Assembly (NCBI RefSeq): GCF_001718695.1
Contig: NZ_CP013422.1
Location: 1,240,001-1,304,000, forward strand
Direction: 5' to 3'
Length of the DNA: 64,000 nt
From: Burkholderia ubonensis
GTDB lineage: Bacteria > Pseudomonadota > Gammaproteobacteria > Burkholderiales > Burkholderiaceae
The notes beneath the pieces were generated by a model, which was given only the letters and a program-made list of their open reading frames with translations, searched no databases and was not told the DNA's origin. Below are positions 8,817 to 18,577 of this stretch, piece after piece; within the stretch, counting starts at the first letter, position 1, and each line of letters starts with the position of its first letter. The position numbers were made by a program, and so were the translations under genes.

Positions 8817-10094
8817 TCAGCGCAGCTTCGCGACGTCCTGCTCGGTCACCTTCGCGGCCGGATTGCCGAACTGCCCGGTCAGGTAGTTCGCGAGCGCGGC
8901 GATCTGCGCATCCGACAGCTCGTGGCGGAACGCGGGCATCCCGACGTCCTCGCTGCCGGCCTTGCGCTGCACGCCGTTCAGGATCACCTGCACGAGGTTG
9001 GACGGATTCGGCGCGCCCACCGTCGAGTTGTGGAACAGCGACGGATAGTAGCCGTCCGGCGTGCCCTTGCCCTGCATCTGGTGGCAGCTCGCGCAGTTGC
9101 CGAGATACAGGCGCGCCGGGTCGATGCCCGACGACGCGAGCGCGACGCCGCGCAGGCGCAGGCCGTCCTCGGCGGGCTTGCCCCACGCGGAACGCGGCTG
9201 CTTGGCGCTGCTGTCGGCCACCGCCGGCACGGTGCGGATGTACGTCGCGATCGCGCCGATGTCCGCATCGGTCATCTTCGAGAAGCTGTGCTCGACCGCC
9301 TCGGCCATCGGGCCGGCCGCCTGCGCGACGCCCGGCACGCTGCCGGTGCGCAGGTACTGGACGAGCTGCGCCTGCGTCCAGCCGCCGATCCCCGCGTTCT
9401 GGTCCGACGTGATGTTGTAGCCGTCCCAGCCCGCCAGCACCGAGCCCGACAGAAAGCTGCCGCCCGTCTCGTCGAGCGACTTCTCCTGCATCGCGATGCC
9501 GCGCGGCGTGTGGCACGTGCTGCAGTGCGCGAGGCCCTGCACGAGATACGCGCCGCGGTTCCATTCGACGCTTTGCGACGGCTTCGGCTGGTACGCGCCG
9601 TCCTTCAGGAACAGCCAGTTCCAGATCTTCAGCGGCCAGCGCATGCTGAGCAGCGCGGGGATCTCGTTCTTCGGCGGCGCCTGCTTGACGGGTTCCACAC
9701 CGTGCATGAAGTATGCGTACAGCGCCTTCACGTCGTCGTCGCTGACCTTCGCGTACGACACGTACGGCATCGCCGGATACAGGTTGTCGCCGTTCTTCGA
9801 CACGCCGTGGCGCACCGCGCGCTCGAAGTCGTCGTAGGTCCAGTTGCCGATGCCGGTGTCCGCGTCGGGCGTGATGTTGCTCGTGTAGATCTTGCCGAGC
9901 AGCGGCACCGGCATCCCGAGGCCGCCCGCGAACGGCTTGCCGCCCTTCGTGGTGTGGCAGGCCATGCAGTCGCCCGCGACCGCGAGGTATTCGCCGCGCT
10001 TGACGAGCGCCGCGTCGGCCGGCTCGGCCGCGCGGGCCAGGCCGGACAACGCGAGGCAGCCGGCCAGGAGGAAGGAGAGAGGTTGTTTCAGCAC
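8817..10094 (-). CDS. Tri-heme membrane cytochrome c subunit of GMC dehydrogenase
   Basis: 425 residues. The GTG start at 10094 lies 2 bp after the flavoprotein stop codon. A signal peptide (LKQPLSFLLAGCLALSGLARA) precedes three heme sites: CMACH, CSTCH and CASCH. This is the pattern of gluconate 2-dehydrogenase and alcohol dehydrogenase cytochrome subunits, which pass electrons from the flavoprotein to ubiquinone in the periplasmic membrane face. Tight spacing with the flavoprotein gene supports one complex. Confidence 0.94.
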   Translation of the reverse strand: MLKQPLSFLLAGCLALSGLARAAEPADAALVKRGEYLAVAGDCMACHTTKGGKPFAGGLGMPVPLLGKIYTSNITPDADTGIGNWTYDDFERAVRHGVSKNGDNLYPAMPYVSYAKVSDDDVKALYAYFMHGVEPVKQAPPKNEIPALLSMRWPLKIWNWLFLKDGAYQPKPSQSVEWNRGAYLVQGLAHCSTCHTPRGIAMQEKSLDETGGSFLSGSVLAGWDGYNITSDQNAGIGGWTQAQLVQYLRTGSVPGVAQAAGPMAEAVEHSFSKMTDADIGAIATYIRTVPAVADSSAKQPRSAWGKPAEDGLRLRGVALASSGIDPARLYLGNCASCHQMQGKGTPDGYYPSLFHNSTVGAPNPSNLVQVILNGVQRKAGSEDVGMPAFRHELSDAQIAALANYLTGQFGNPAAKVTEQDVAKLR

Positions 10095-10096
10095 GG

Positions 10097-11710
10097 TCAG
10101 ACTTCCTTCTTCAGCTGGTCGGACATCCGCAGCGCGAGCGCCGCGATCGTCAGCGTCACGTTCACCGTGCCGACGGTCGGCATCGTTGCGCTGCTCGAAA
10201 TGAACAGGTTCGGATGGTCGAACGTGCGGCAGTCCTTGTCGACGACCGAGTCGCGCGCATCCGCGCCCATGATCGTCGCGCCGGTGATGTGGTTGTTCGG
10301 CGCGAACTCGTCGTTGAACACGACGTCCGTGCCGCCCAGCACCTTCGCGGCGGTCGCGTAGACCTCGCGCGTATGCACGGCGCCGCGCTTCACGTAGTCG
10401 TCGATCGCATAGGTGATCTCGGGGCGCGGGATGCCGATCGCGTCGGTGGCCGTCTTGCTCGGCACGATGCGGTTCTCCGGCTGCGGCAGGATCTCGTGGA
10501 AGCAGTCGAACTGCACGTAGCGCGCGGAGCGGTCGCGGATCTGCGCATCGAGTTCGTCGTGCTTCAGCAGCTTGCCGGCCTTGAAGATTTTCTGCGTTTC
10601 CTGGTCGACCCGCGAAATGTTCGACAGGTGGATCTTCTTCCCCGCCTCGGTCGCGCGGAACGGGCCGTCGCGGAAGCCGATCAGCGACGTCATTTCCTGC
10701 GGGCCGCGGCCCGGCCACAGCTTCTCGCTCGCATAGAACGACACGCCCGTGCCCGGGTGGTCCATCAGGTTGCGGCCGACCATGTCGGAGCTGTTCGCGA
10801 TGCCGTTCGGGAAATCGCGGTTCGCGGACATCAGCAGGATCTTCGGCGTCTCGATGCCGTTCGCCGCGATCACGAAGTACTTGCCTTCGACGCGGTGGTC
10901 GGCGCCCGTCTTGTCCTTGTAGATCGCCGCCGTGATGCGCTTGTTCGGGCCGGTTTCCAGCTTGTGGACGACCGCGTTCTCGATCAGCTTCGCGCCGGCC
11001 TGCTCGGCCTTCTCGACGTGCACGATGCCGTTGTACATCGCGCCGATCGGGCAGATCGGCATGCAGTTGTTGTTGCCGCAACAGGTCGGCCGGCCGTCGT
11101 ACGGGCGGCTGTTGCGCGCGACCGGCTCGGTCACCACGTGGAACTTCGGATCGTGGTTGTTGAGCGCGGCCTTGATCGTCTGCTCGTTGTACGACAGCGG
11201 CAGCGGCGGCATCGGATACGGCGCCTTGCGCGGCGAGTACAGGTCTTCCTCGGGGCCCGGGCCCCACACGCCGAGCTCTTCCTCGGCGCGCTGGTAGTAG
11301 TGCTCGAGATCGTCGTACTGGATCGGCCAGTCGCGGCCGACGCCGTACACGGTCTTCATCTTGAAGTCGTTCGGGATGAAGCGCCACGCGGACGCGGCCC
11401 AGTGCCACGTCGTGCCGCCCACCGCGCGGATGTACTGCGAGTTGAACTTGTGCTCGCCCTTCAGGATCAGGTAGTCGTTCGGCGGGCCGTATTCCGGATG
11501 CGGCGCCCACGGGCTCGACGGGTACGGCGCCATGAAGTCCATCTTGTCCGCCTGGTTGCGGAAGCGCTCGACGATTTCCCAGCGCGGCATGCGCGGGCCG
11601 GCTTCCAGCAGGATCACCGACTTGCCCGCCATCGCGAGCTGGTGCGCGACGATCGCGCCCGCGACGCCCGACCCGACGACGACGACGTCGGCTTGTTGTG
11701 TATCGGCCAT
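10097..11710 (-). CDS. GMC family FAD oxidoreductase (gluconate/sugar dehydrogenase large subunit)
   Basis: 537 residues. The start MADTQQADVVVVGSGVAGAI overlaps the stop of the upstream gene by one base (TGATG). The N-terminal GSGVAGAIVAHQLA is the FAD dinucleotide fold. The segment ATCCG-like RPTCCGNNNCMPICPIGAMY has clustered cysteines as in membrane-bound gluconate, sorbitol and 2-keto-gluconate dehydrogenases. The C-terminal HITGATIMGAD and HPNLFISSSATMPT regions carry the GMC active-site histidine. It lacks its own signal and is probably carried out by the Tat signal of subunit 3. The exact substrate is undetermined. Confidence 0.92.
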   Translation of the reverse strand: MADTQQADVVVVGSGVAGAIVAHQLAMAGKSVILLEAGPRMPRWEIVERFRNQADKMDFMAPYPSSPWAPHPEYGPPNDYLILKGEHKFNSQYIRAVGGTTWHWAASAWRFIPNDFKMKTVYGVGRDWPIQYDDLEHYYQRAEEELGVWGPGPEEDLYSPRKAPYPMPPLPLSYNEQTIKAALNNHDPKFHVVTEPVARNSRPYDGRPTCCGNNNCMPICPIGAMYNGIVHVEKAEQAGAKLIENAVVHKLETGPNKRITAAIYKDKTGADHRVEGKYFVIAANGIETPKILLMSANRDFPNGIANSSDMVGRNLMDHPGTGVSFYASEKLWPGRGPQEMTSLIGFRDGPFRATEAGKKIHLSNISRVDQETQKIFKAGKLLKHDELDAQIRDRSARYVQFDCFHEILPQPENRIVPSKTATDAIGIPRPEITYAIDDYVKRGAVHTREVYATAAKVLGGTDVVFNDEFAPNNHITGATIMGADARDSVVDKDCRTFDHPNLFISSSATMPTVGTVNVTLTIAALALRMSDQLKKEV

Positions 11711-12213
11711 CAGGCTTGCCTCTCGATCGGTTTGTCGGCCCAGAAGCCGGGTTTGTTGGGGCAATACGAGCGGATCACGAGCGTATCCGACACAACGCCG
11801 AACATTAGCGCTTCTTCGTAAGTAATCACGACGTTGTCGACGATGCCGAGATACCACGCTTCAAGAATCGCGAGCGCGAGCTTCTCCTGATCGGGGCTCA
11901 GCGTGCCCGCGGACAGCGCGCCGGCGAGTTGCGGCAGGCTGTCGGCCGTCTTGAACGAGCCCTTCTGCAACGCCTGCAGCAGGCGCTCGCCGATCACGCG
12001 ATTCAGGCCTTTCTTGCCGGTCAGCGATTCGGACAGCGTCATGAAGGTGTCGAGCGGCGCGGCGGCCGGGTTGTCGGCCAGCGCCTTCAGCGCGAGCGAG
12101 CCGGCAAGGCCCGCGGCAGTCAGCGCGAGCGCGCCCTGCAGCCATTGGCGCCGCGTAAGGCCGGCGGCGGCGTCGCCTGCGCGACGCGAGTGGGGGGTGT
12201 TGTCGTTGTGCAT
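11710..12213 (-). CDS. Small (gamma) subunit of membrane-bound dehydrogenase, Tat signal
   Basis: 167 residues. The N-terminus contains the twin-arginine motif LTRRQWLQGALALTAAGLAGS, as in gluconate 2-dehydrogenase subunit 3 and fructose/sorbitol dehydrogenase small subunits. The rest (for example WYLGIVDNVVITYEEALMF, then RSYCPNKPGFWADKP) matches that family. It is needed for export and stability of the flavoprotein. It is the first gene of the subunit 3 - GMC - cytochrome c set and is translationally coupled to the next gene by a TGATG overlap. Confidence 0.9.
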   Translation of the reverse strand: MHNDNTPHSRRAGDAAAGLTRRQWLQGALALTAAGLAGSLALKALADNPAAAPLDTFMTLSESLTGKKGLNRVIGERLLQALQKGSFKTADSLPQLAGALSAGTLSPDQEKLALAILEAWYLGIVDNVVITYEEALMFGVVSDTLVIRSYCPNKPGFWADKPIERQA

Positions 12214-12516
12214 GCTTCCTTCTCTCTGACGCCAGACTCGGGAAAACCAGTCTTGATATTTCTCAAACTTTGGCGCGGGCCTGAAATGTACGCGTACAAA
12301 TCGGATCGGACAATCTTTTTATAGTCCATTAAATATTCCGCATTCCGACACAATCGAAATTTCGCTGGATTTTTGTGTCGGCGGCGCGACAAATCCGCGA
12401 TGCCCTCGCCTCGTGTCGCGCGACGGCGACATCCGCCGGACGGATGGACGGTCATGCCGGTCGGTTAGAATCGCGTCCAATCAAACAGAAAGCTTCCCTC
12501 CGAGGGCAATCGAGCG
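12214..12516. promoter_or_regulatory. Divergent promoter region (dehydrogenase / alpha-2-macroglobulin)
   Basis: AT-rich 300-bp gap. It holds a perfect 12-bp palindrome TGTACGCGTACA at 12287-12298, about 75 bp before the minus-strand dehydrogenase genes, and a TAGAAT -10-like box at 12466-12471 before the plus-strand gene. No gene is seen. Confidence 0.45.
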
Positions 12517-15500
12517 ATGAAGCAGCGCGACGACAACAAGCACGAACCAACCTTTCAAAACATCACGCGATGGATCTGGCGCACCGGCGCCGTCGCGGCG
12601 CTCGGGGCCGCCGCGGTGCTGTCGCTGCAGGCCGGCGCCGCGCGCACGGTGAGCGTGTCGCCGCAAGGCACCGTCGCCGAGGTGCGGCAGGCCGTCGTCA
12701 AGTTCGACGAACCGATGGTCGCGTTCGGCTCGGCGTCCGCGCCGAATCCCGCGCGCATGACCTGCAACGATTCCGTCGCCGGGCGCGGCCAGGGCCGCTG
12801 GCTCGACGACAAGACCTGGATCTGGGACTTCGAGAACGACCTGCCGCCCGGCGTGCGCTGCGCGGTCGCGCTCAACGACGGGCTGCGCTCGGTCGCGGGC
12901 AACGCGGCCAGCGGCCCGCGCCGCTTCACGTTCCAGACGGGCGGCCCGTTCCCGGTGTCGGTGCGGCCCGGCTCGCGCGAGATCGAGGAACGGCAGGTGT
13001 TCGTGATCAAGCTGAACGGCCCCGCCGAAGAACGCTCGTCGCTCGCGAACATCTGGTGCGAGGCGGCCGGCATCGGCAACCGCATCCCCGTCGCGAACGC
13101 CGACGCGGACACGCGCCGCGCGCTGCTCGATCACTTCGACCTGAAGCAGGACGCCGCGCGGGTGCTCACGCTGTCGTGCGCGCAGGCGCTGCCGTCGAGC
13201 GCGAAGATGCAGCTCGTCTACGGCAAGGGCGTCGCCAGCCCGAGCGGCATCGCGAACGACACCGAGCGGCGCTTCGATTTCACCGTGCGCGCGCCGTTCG
13301 CCGCGAGCTTCTCGTGCGAACGCGAAAACGCGAAGGCGCCGTGCACGCCGCTGCGGCCGCTCACCCTGTCCTTCAATGCGCCGATCCCGCGCAAGAACGC
13401 CGACGCGATCCGGCTGCGCGGCCCCGACGGCTCGCAGGCGCCGAACTTCGCGGCGGACGACAAGAGCGAGGAAGTGACGACCGTCACGTTCAACCCGCCG
13501 CTGCCCGAGCAGGCCGCGCTGACGATCGAGCTGCCGTCGGGCCTGCGCGACGTCACCGGGCGCACGCTGAGCAACGCCGACCTGTTCCCGCTCGCGACGC
13601 GCACCGCGCCAATGCCGCCGCTCGCGAAATTCTCGTCGGGCACCTTCGGCATCGTCGAGCGCTTCGCCGAGCCCGGCATGCCGGCGCTCGTGCCGGTCAC
13701 GCTGCGCAACGTCGAGGCCGACCTGCACATCGCGGGGCTCAACGCCGGCGGCGCGCAGTTCGCGAACCTGAAGGTCGAGAACGACACGTCGATCCGCCAG
13801 TGGATGCGGCTCGTCGAGCGTTTCGACAACTGGTCGATGAGCGTCGAGGGGATCGACGAGCAGGTTCCCGGCCTGCTCCGGCGCCGCGGGCAGCATCCCG
13901 TCTACGTGCCGCTCGCGGCCGGCGAGCGCCAGCCCGCGCCGAAGGACCGCCGCATCGACGTGCGTTCGCTGTCGCTGCTCAAGGGCGAGTCCGGGGTCCA
14001 GGCGATGACGCTGCCGAAGGCCGATCCGAAGACATTGCGGCCGTTCGAGACCGTCGGCGTGCCGATCGACAAGCCCGGCTTCTACGTGCTCGAGCTCGCG
14101 TCGCCGGCGCTCGGCCGCTCGCTGCTCGCGAAGCCGTCGAGCATGTACGTGCGCACCGCGGTGCTCGTCACCAATCTCGGCGTGCACCTGAAGCAGGGCC
14201 GCGAGAACAGCGTCGTGTGGGTCACCACGCTCGACAAGGGCAAGCCGGTGCCGAACGCGCAGGTGCGCGTGTCGGACTGCAACGGAGACGAGATCGCCGC
14301 CGGCAAGACCGACGCGCAGGGCCTGCTGAAGATCGATGGGCAGTTCGAGCCGAAGCACGAATGCCGGACGTCGGAGCGCTTCGACGACTACTTCGTGTCG
14401 GCCCGCGTCGACGATCCGAAGACCGGCCCCGACATGGCGTTCGTCAGCTCGAACTGGAACCGCGGCATCGAGGCGTGGCGCTTCAACGTGCCGACCGACA
14501 TGGGCAGCGAGCCGACCCTGCGTGCGCACACCGTGTTCGCCCGCACGCTGCTGCGCGCGGGCGAAACCGTGTCGATGAAGCATTTCCTGCGCCGGGAGAC
14601 GCTGCAGAGCCTCGCGTTCCCGTCGCAATACCCGACCCGCGTGACGATCCGCCATCTCGGCTCCGGGCAGACGTACAAGCTGCCGCTCACCTGGGCCGCC
14701 GACCATAGCGCCGACACGCGCTTCACGCTGCCGGCCGCCGCGAAGCTCGGCGAATACGGCGTCGAGCTCGAAGGCGGCCCCGAGGACGAGCCGACCGCCA
14801 GCTACGCCAGCGGCAGCTTCCGGGTCGAGGCGTTCCGCCTGCCCGTCCTCAAGGGCACGATCGGCGCGCGCGACGCGCAGAAGAGCCCGCTCATCGCCGC
14901 GAAGGAAGCGCCGCTCGCGGTGCAGATCGACTACGTGTCGGGCGGCGGCGCGTCGAACCTGCCGGTGCAGGTGTCGGCGCTGATGAAATGGGCGTCGCCG
15001 CCGTTCGCCGAGACCTATTCCGAGTTCAGCTTCTCGCCGTACCGCCCCGAGACCGGCGGCGAAACGGCCGCCGACGACGAGCAGGACGGCGACAACGCAT
15101 CGGGCAGCGCCAGCAACGATCCCGACGCGGCCAAGCTGATCGCCGACAAGCTGCCGCTGACGCTCGACCACAACGGCGCGGGCTCGGTCACGCTCAAGGG
15201 GCTGCCGGCCGTCGACGCGCCGAAGCGCGTCGCGCTCGAAGCGACCTTCGCCGATCCGAACGGCGAGGTCCAGACGATCCGCGGCGACGCGATGCTGTGG
15301 CCGGCCGCGGTGGTCGCCGGCATCAAGGCGGGCCGCTGGGTGTCGGTGGGCCAGCGTGTGCCCGTGCAGGCCCTCGCGGTCGACCTGCAGGGCAAGCCGC
15401 GCGCGTCGGTGCCGATCGAGATCAAGGGCGTCGCGCGCATCACGACGACTTCGCGCAAGCGCATGGTCGGCGGCTTCTATGCATACGACAACCAGAGCGA

Positions 15501-18500
15501 CACGCGCGACCTCGGCGTGCTGTGCTCGGGCAAGACCGACGACAAGGGCCGCATGTCGTGCGACGCGACGCTCGAGCAGGCCGGCAACGTGCAGCTGATC
15601 GCGGTCGCGAAGGACGGCGACGGCCGCACGTCGAACGCATCGACGTCGGTGTGGGTCACGCGCGAGGACGAGCTCTGGTTCGGCGGCGACAACACCGACC
15701 GGATCGACGTGATTCCGGAGAAGACTGCGTACGAACCGGGCGAAACCGCCCGCTTCCAGGTGCGGATGCCGTTCCGCTATGCGACCGCGCTCGTCGCGGT
15801 CGAGCGCGGCGGCGTGATGGAGACGCACATCGTCGAGCTGAACGGCAAGAACCCGACCGTCGACCTGAAGGTCGGCGACACGTGGGGGCCGAACATCTAC
15901 GTATCGGTGCTCGCGCTGCGCGGCCGGATCCGCGAGGTGCCGTGGTATTCGTTCTTCACGTGGGGCTGGAAGGCGCCGCTCGAATGGGCGCGCGCATTCT
16001 GGCGCGAAGGCCGTCACTATGAAGCGCCGACCGCGTTCGTCGACCTGTCGAAGCCCGCGTTCCGCTACGGCCTCGGCGAGATCAAGGTCGGCACGGGCGC
16101 GCACCGGCTCGGCGTGACGGTCACGACCGACGCAACCCGCTACACGGTGCGCGGCAAGGCGCAGGCGCACGTGAAGGTCACGTTGCCGGGCGGCCGGCCC
16201 GCGCCGGCCGGCACGCAGGTCGCGATCGCGGCCGTCGACGAGGCGCTGCTCGAACTGATGCCCAACAACAGCTGGGACCTGCTCGACGCGATGCTGCGGC
16301 GGCGCGCGTACGGCGTCGAGACCGCCACCGCGCAGATGGAGATCGTCGGCCGCCGCCATTTCGGCCGCAAGGCCGTGCCGGCGGGCGGCGGCGGCGGCAG
16401 CGCGCCGACCCGCGAGCTGTTCGACACGCTGCTGCTGTGGAATCCGCGCGTGACGCTCGACGCGAACGGCAGCGCGACCGTCGAGGTGCCGCTCAACGAT
16501 GCGCTGACGCGCTTCCGCATCGTCGCGATCGCGGCGGTCGGCCCCGACCGCTTCGGCACCGGCAGCACGTCGATCCGCAGCACGCAGGACCTGCAGTTGA
16601 TCTCCGGCCTGCCGCCGCTGGTGCGCGAAGGTGATGCGTTCCGCGCGCAGGTCACGCTGCGCAATACGACCGAGCGCACGATGCGGGTCGTCGTCACGCC
16701 GCGCGTGACGGGCCTCGACGTCGCGCCGCAAACCGTTTCCCTCGCGCCGAACGGCGCCGGCGAAGCCGCGTGGACGATCACCGTGCCCGAGCAGGCGCTC
16801 GATGCGAACGGCGCGCTGAACTGGCGCATCGAGGCGGCCGAGCAAGGCGGCGCACGCGCGGCCGACGCGCTCGCGGTCACGCAGAAGGTCGTGCCCGCGC
16901 TGCCGGTCACCGTGCAGCAGGCGACGCTCGCGCAGGTCGACGGCACGCTCGCGCTGCCCGTCGCGGCGCCGGCCGGCGCGGCGCCGAATGCGCAAGGCGC
17001 GCCGCGCGGCGGCATCGCCGTGTCGCTGCAGTCGAAGCTGGCCGACGGCCTGCCGGGCGTGCGGCGCTGGTTCGAGCGCTATCCGTACCGCTGCCTCGAG
17101 CAGCAGGCGTCGCGCGCGATCGGGCTGCGCGACGCCGCCCAATGGCAGGCGCTGACCGCGCGCATGCCGGTTTATCTGGACAGCGACGGGCTCGCGAGCT
17201 ATTTCCCGCCGCGATCCGACGATTCGCACTATGGCAGCCCGACGCTGACGTCCTACCTGCTCGTGCTGTCGGATGAGGCGAGCCGTCTCGACCCGCGCTT
17301 CGCGCTGCCCGAAGACGTGCGCGCGCAGCTCGAAGCCGGGCTCGCGCGCTTCGTCGAAGGCCGCATCCAGCGCGACACGTGGGCGCCCCGCCAGGACCGC
17401 GACCTGCGCAAGCTCGCCGCGATCGAGGCGCTGTCGCGCTACGGCGCGGCGCAGGGCCGGATGCTCGGCTCGCTCGAGATCGCGCCGAACCAGTGGCCGA
17501 CGTCGGCCGTGATCGACTATCACGCGATCCTGACGCGCGTGAAGGACATCCCGCAGCGCGACGAGAAACGTGCGCAGGTCGAGCAGATCCTGCGCGCGCG
17601 GCTCACCTACCAGGGCACCCAGCTCGTGTTCTCGACCGCGCGCGACGACGACCTGTGGTGGCTGATGACGAGCAACGAGACCAACGCCGCGCGGCTCGCG
17701 CTGGAATTCGCGGGCGACCCTGCCTGGAAGGACGAGATGCCGCGCGTGACGTCCGGCCTGCTCGCGCTGCAGCAGCGCGGCGCGTGGCAGACGACGACGT
17801 CGAACGCGCTCGGCCTGCTCGCGGTCGAGCGTTTCTCGCGCGTCTACGAAAGCACGCCCGTCAGCGGCACGACGAAGGTGACGCTCGGCGGCGACGAGCG
17901 GTCGATCGCGTGGTCGTCGTCGCCGGCTGCATCGGCAGCTCCGGCCGCATCGGCCGCAGCGGCGTCGGCGACCCCGGCGACGCGTGCAGCCGCCGCGCGC
18001 AGCGTGATGCTGCCGTGGCCGCGCGCGGCGCAGCCGGGCACGCTCAGCGTCGTGCAGAACGGCACCGGCCGCCCGTGGGCGACGATCGAAAGCCTCGCCG
18101 CGGTGCCGCTGCGCGCGCCGTTCGCGGCCGGCTACCGGATCACGAAAACGGTCACGCCGGTGTCGCCGGCGGTCAAGGGCGTGCTGACGCGCGGCGACGT
18201 GGTGCGGGTGCACCTCGACATCGACGCGCAGAGCGACATGACGTGGGTGGTCGTCAACGATCCGGTTCCGGCCGGCGCGACGATCCTCGGCTCCGGCCTC
18301 GGCCGCGACTCCGAGGCGGCGACGCAGGGCGAGAAGACGGCCGACGGCGCATGGCCCGCCTTCATCGAACGCGACTTCGACGGCTATCGCGCGTATTACG
18401 ACTATCTGCCGAAGGGCAAGCTGTCGGTCGAATACACGGTGCGGCTGAACAACGTCGGCACGTTCGGGCTGCCGCCGACGCGCGTCGAGGCGCTGTACGC

Positions 18501-18570
18501 GCCGTCGGTGTACGGGCTGTGGCCGAATCCGCCGATGACCGTCAAGCCGGCCGACGCCGGCAAGCCGTGA
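12517..18570 (+). CDS. Bacterial alpha-2-macroglobulin (YfhM-like), thioester type
   Basis: 2017 residues, longer than E. coli YfhM (about 1650). The N-terminus has one hydrophobic segment (TGAVAALGAAAVLSLQAGAA) without a lipobox, so an uncleaved anchor or signal peptide is likely. MG-type beta domains precede a thioester motif, C1526-L-E-Q1529 within YPYRCLEQQASR, followed by the alpha-alpha toroid (thioester-containing) domain. An Ala/Ser/Pro-rich stretch lies at ~1804-1833. These periplasmic proteins trap proteases that breach the outer membrane. pbpC follows 7 bp later, the conserved pairing that couples trapping to peptidoglycan repair. Confidence 0.95.
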   Translation: MKQRDDNKHEPTFQNITRWIWRTGAVAALGAAAVLSLQAGAARTVSVSPQGTVAEVRQAVVKFDEPMVAFGSASAPNPARMTCNDSVAGRGQGRWLDDKTWIWDFENDLPPGVRCAVALNDGLRSVAGNAASGPRRFTFQTGGPFPVSVRPGSREIEERQVFVIKLNGPAEERSSLANIWCEAAGIGNRIPVANADADTRRALLDHFDLKQDAARVLTLSCAQALPSSAKMQLVYGKGVASPSGIANDTERRFDFTVRAPFAASFSCERENAKAPCTPLRPLTLSFNAPIPRKNADAIRLRGPDGSQAPNFAADDKSEEVTTVTFNPPLPEQAALTIELPSGLRDVTGRTLSNADLFPLATRTAPMPPLAKFSSGTFGIVERFAEPGMPALVPVTLRNVEADLHIAGLNAGGAQFANLKVENDTSIRQWMRLVERFDNWSMSVEGIDEQVPGLLRRRGQHPVYVPLAAGERQPAPKDRRIDVRSLSLLKGESGVQAMTLPKADPKTLRPFETVGVPIDKPGFYVLELASPALGRSLLAKPSSMYVRTAVLVTNLGVHLKQGRENSVVWVTTLDKGKPVPNAQVRVSDCNGDEIAAGKTDAQGLLKIDGQFEPKHECRTSERFDDYFVSARVDDPKTGPDMAFVSSNWNRGIEAWRFNVPTDMGSEPTLRAHTVFARTLLRAGETVSMKHFLRRETLQSLAFPSQYPTRVTIRHLGSGQTYKLPLTWAADHSADTRFTLPAAAKLGEYGVELEGGPEDEPTASYASGSFRVEAFRLPVLKGTIGARDAQKSPLIAAKEAPLAVQIDYVSGGGASNLPVQVSALMKWASPPFAETYSEFSFSPYRPETGGETAADDEQDGDNASGSASNDPDAAKLIADKLPLTLDHNGAGSVTLKGLPAVDAPKRVALEATFADPNGEVQTIRGDAMLWPAAVVAGIKAGRWVSVGQRVPVQALAVDLQGKPRASVPIEIKGVARITTTSRKRMVGGFYAYDNQSDTRDLGVLCSGKTDDKGRMSCDATLEQAGNVQLIAVAKDGDGRTSNASTSVWVTREDELWFGGDNTDRIDVIPEKTAYEPGETARFQVRMPFRYATALVAVERGGVMETHIVELNGKNPTVDLKVGDTWGPNIYVSVLALRGRIREVPWYSFFTWGWKAPLEWARAFWREGRHYEAPTAFVDLSKPAFRYGLGEIKVGTGAHRLGVTVTTDATRYTVRGKAQAHVKVTLPGGRPAPAGTQVAIAAVDEALLELMPNNSWDLLDAMLRRRAYGVETATAQMEIVGRRHFGRKAVPAGGGGGSAPTRELFDTLLLWNPRVTLDANGSATVEVPLNDALTRFRIVAIAAVGPDRFGTGSTSIRSTQDLQLISGLPPLVREGDAFRAQVTLRNTTERTMRVVVTPRVTGLDVAPQTVSLAPNGAGEAAWTITVPEQALDANGALNWRIEAAEQGGARAADALAVTQKVVPALPVTVQQATLAQVDGTLALPVAAPAGAAPNAQGAPRGGIAVSLQSKLADGLPGVRRWFERYPYRCLEQQASRAIGLRDAAQWQALTARMPVYLDSDGLASYFPPRSDDSHYGSPTLTSYLLVLSDEASRLDPRFALPEDVRAQLEAGLARFVEGRIQRDTWAPRQDRDLRKLAAIEALSRYGAAQGRMLGSLEIAPNQWPTSAVIDYHAILTRVKDIPQRDEKRAQVEQILRARLTYQGTQLVFSTARDDDLWWLMTSNETNAARLALEFAGDPAWKDEMPRVTSGLLALQQRGAWQTTTSNALGLLAVERFSRVYESTPVSGTTKVTLGGDERSIAWSSSPAASAAPAASAAAASATPATRAAAARSVMLPWPRAAQPGTLSVVQNGTGRPWATIESLAAVPLRAPFAAGYRITKTVTPVSPAVKGVLTRGDVVRVHLDIDAQSDMTWVVVNDPVPAGATILGSGLGRDSEAATQGEKTADGAWPAFIERDFDGYRAYYDYLPKGKLSVEYTVRLNNVGTFGLPPTRVEALYAPSVYGLWPNPPMTVKPADAGKP

Positions 18571-18577
18571 ACGCGCG

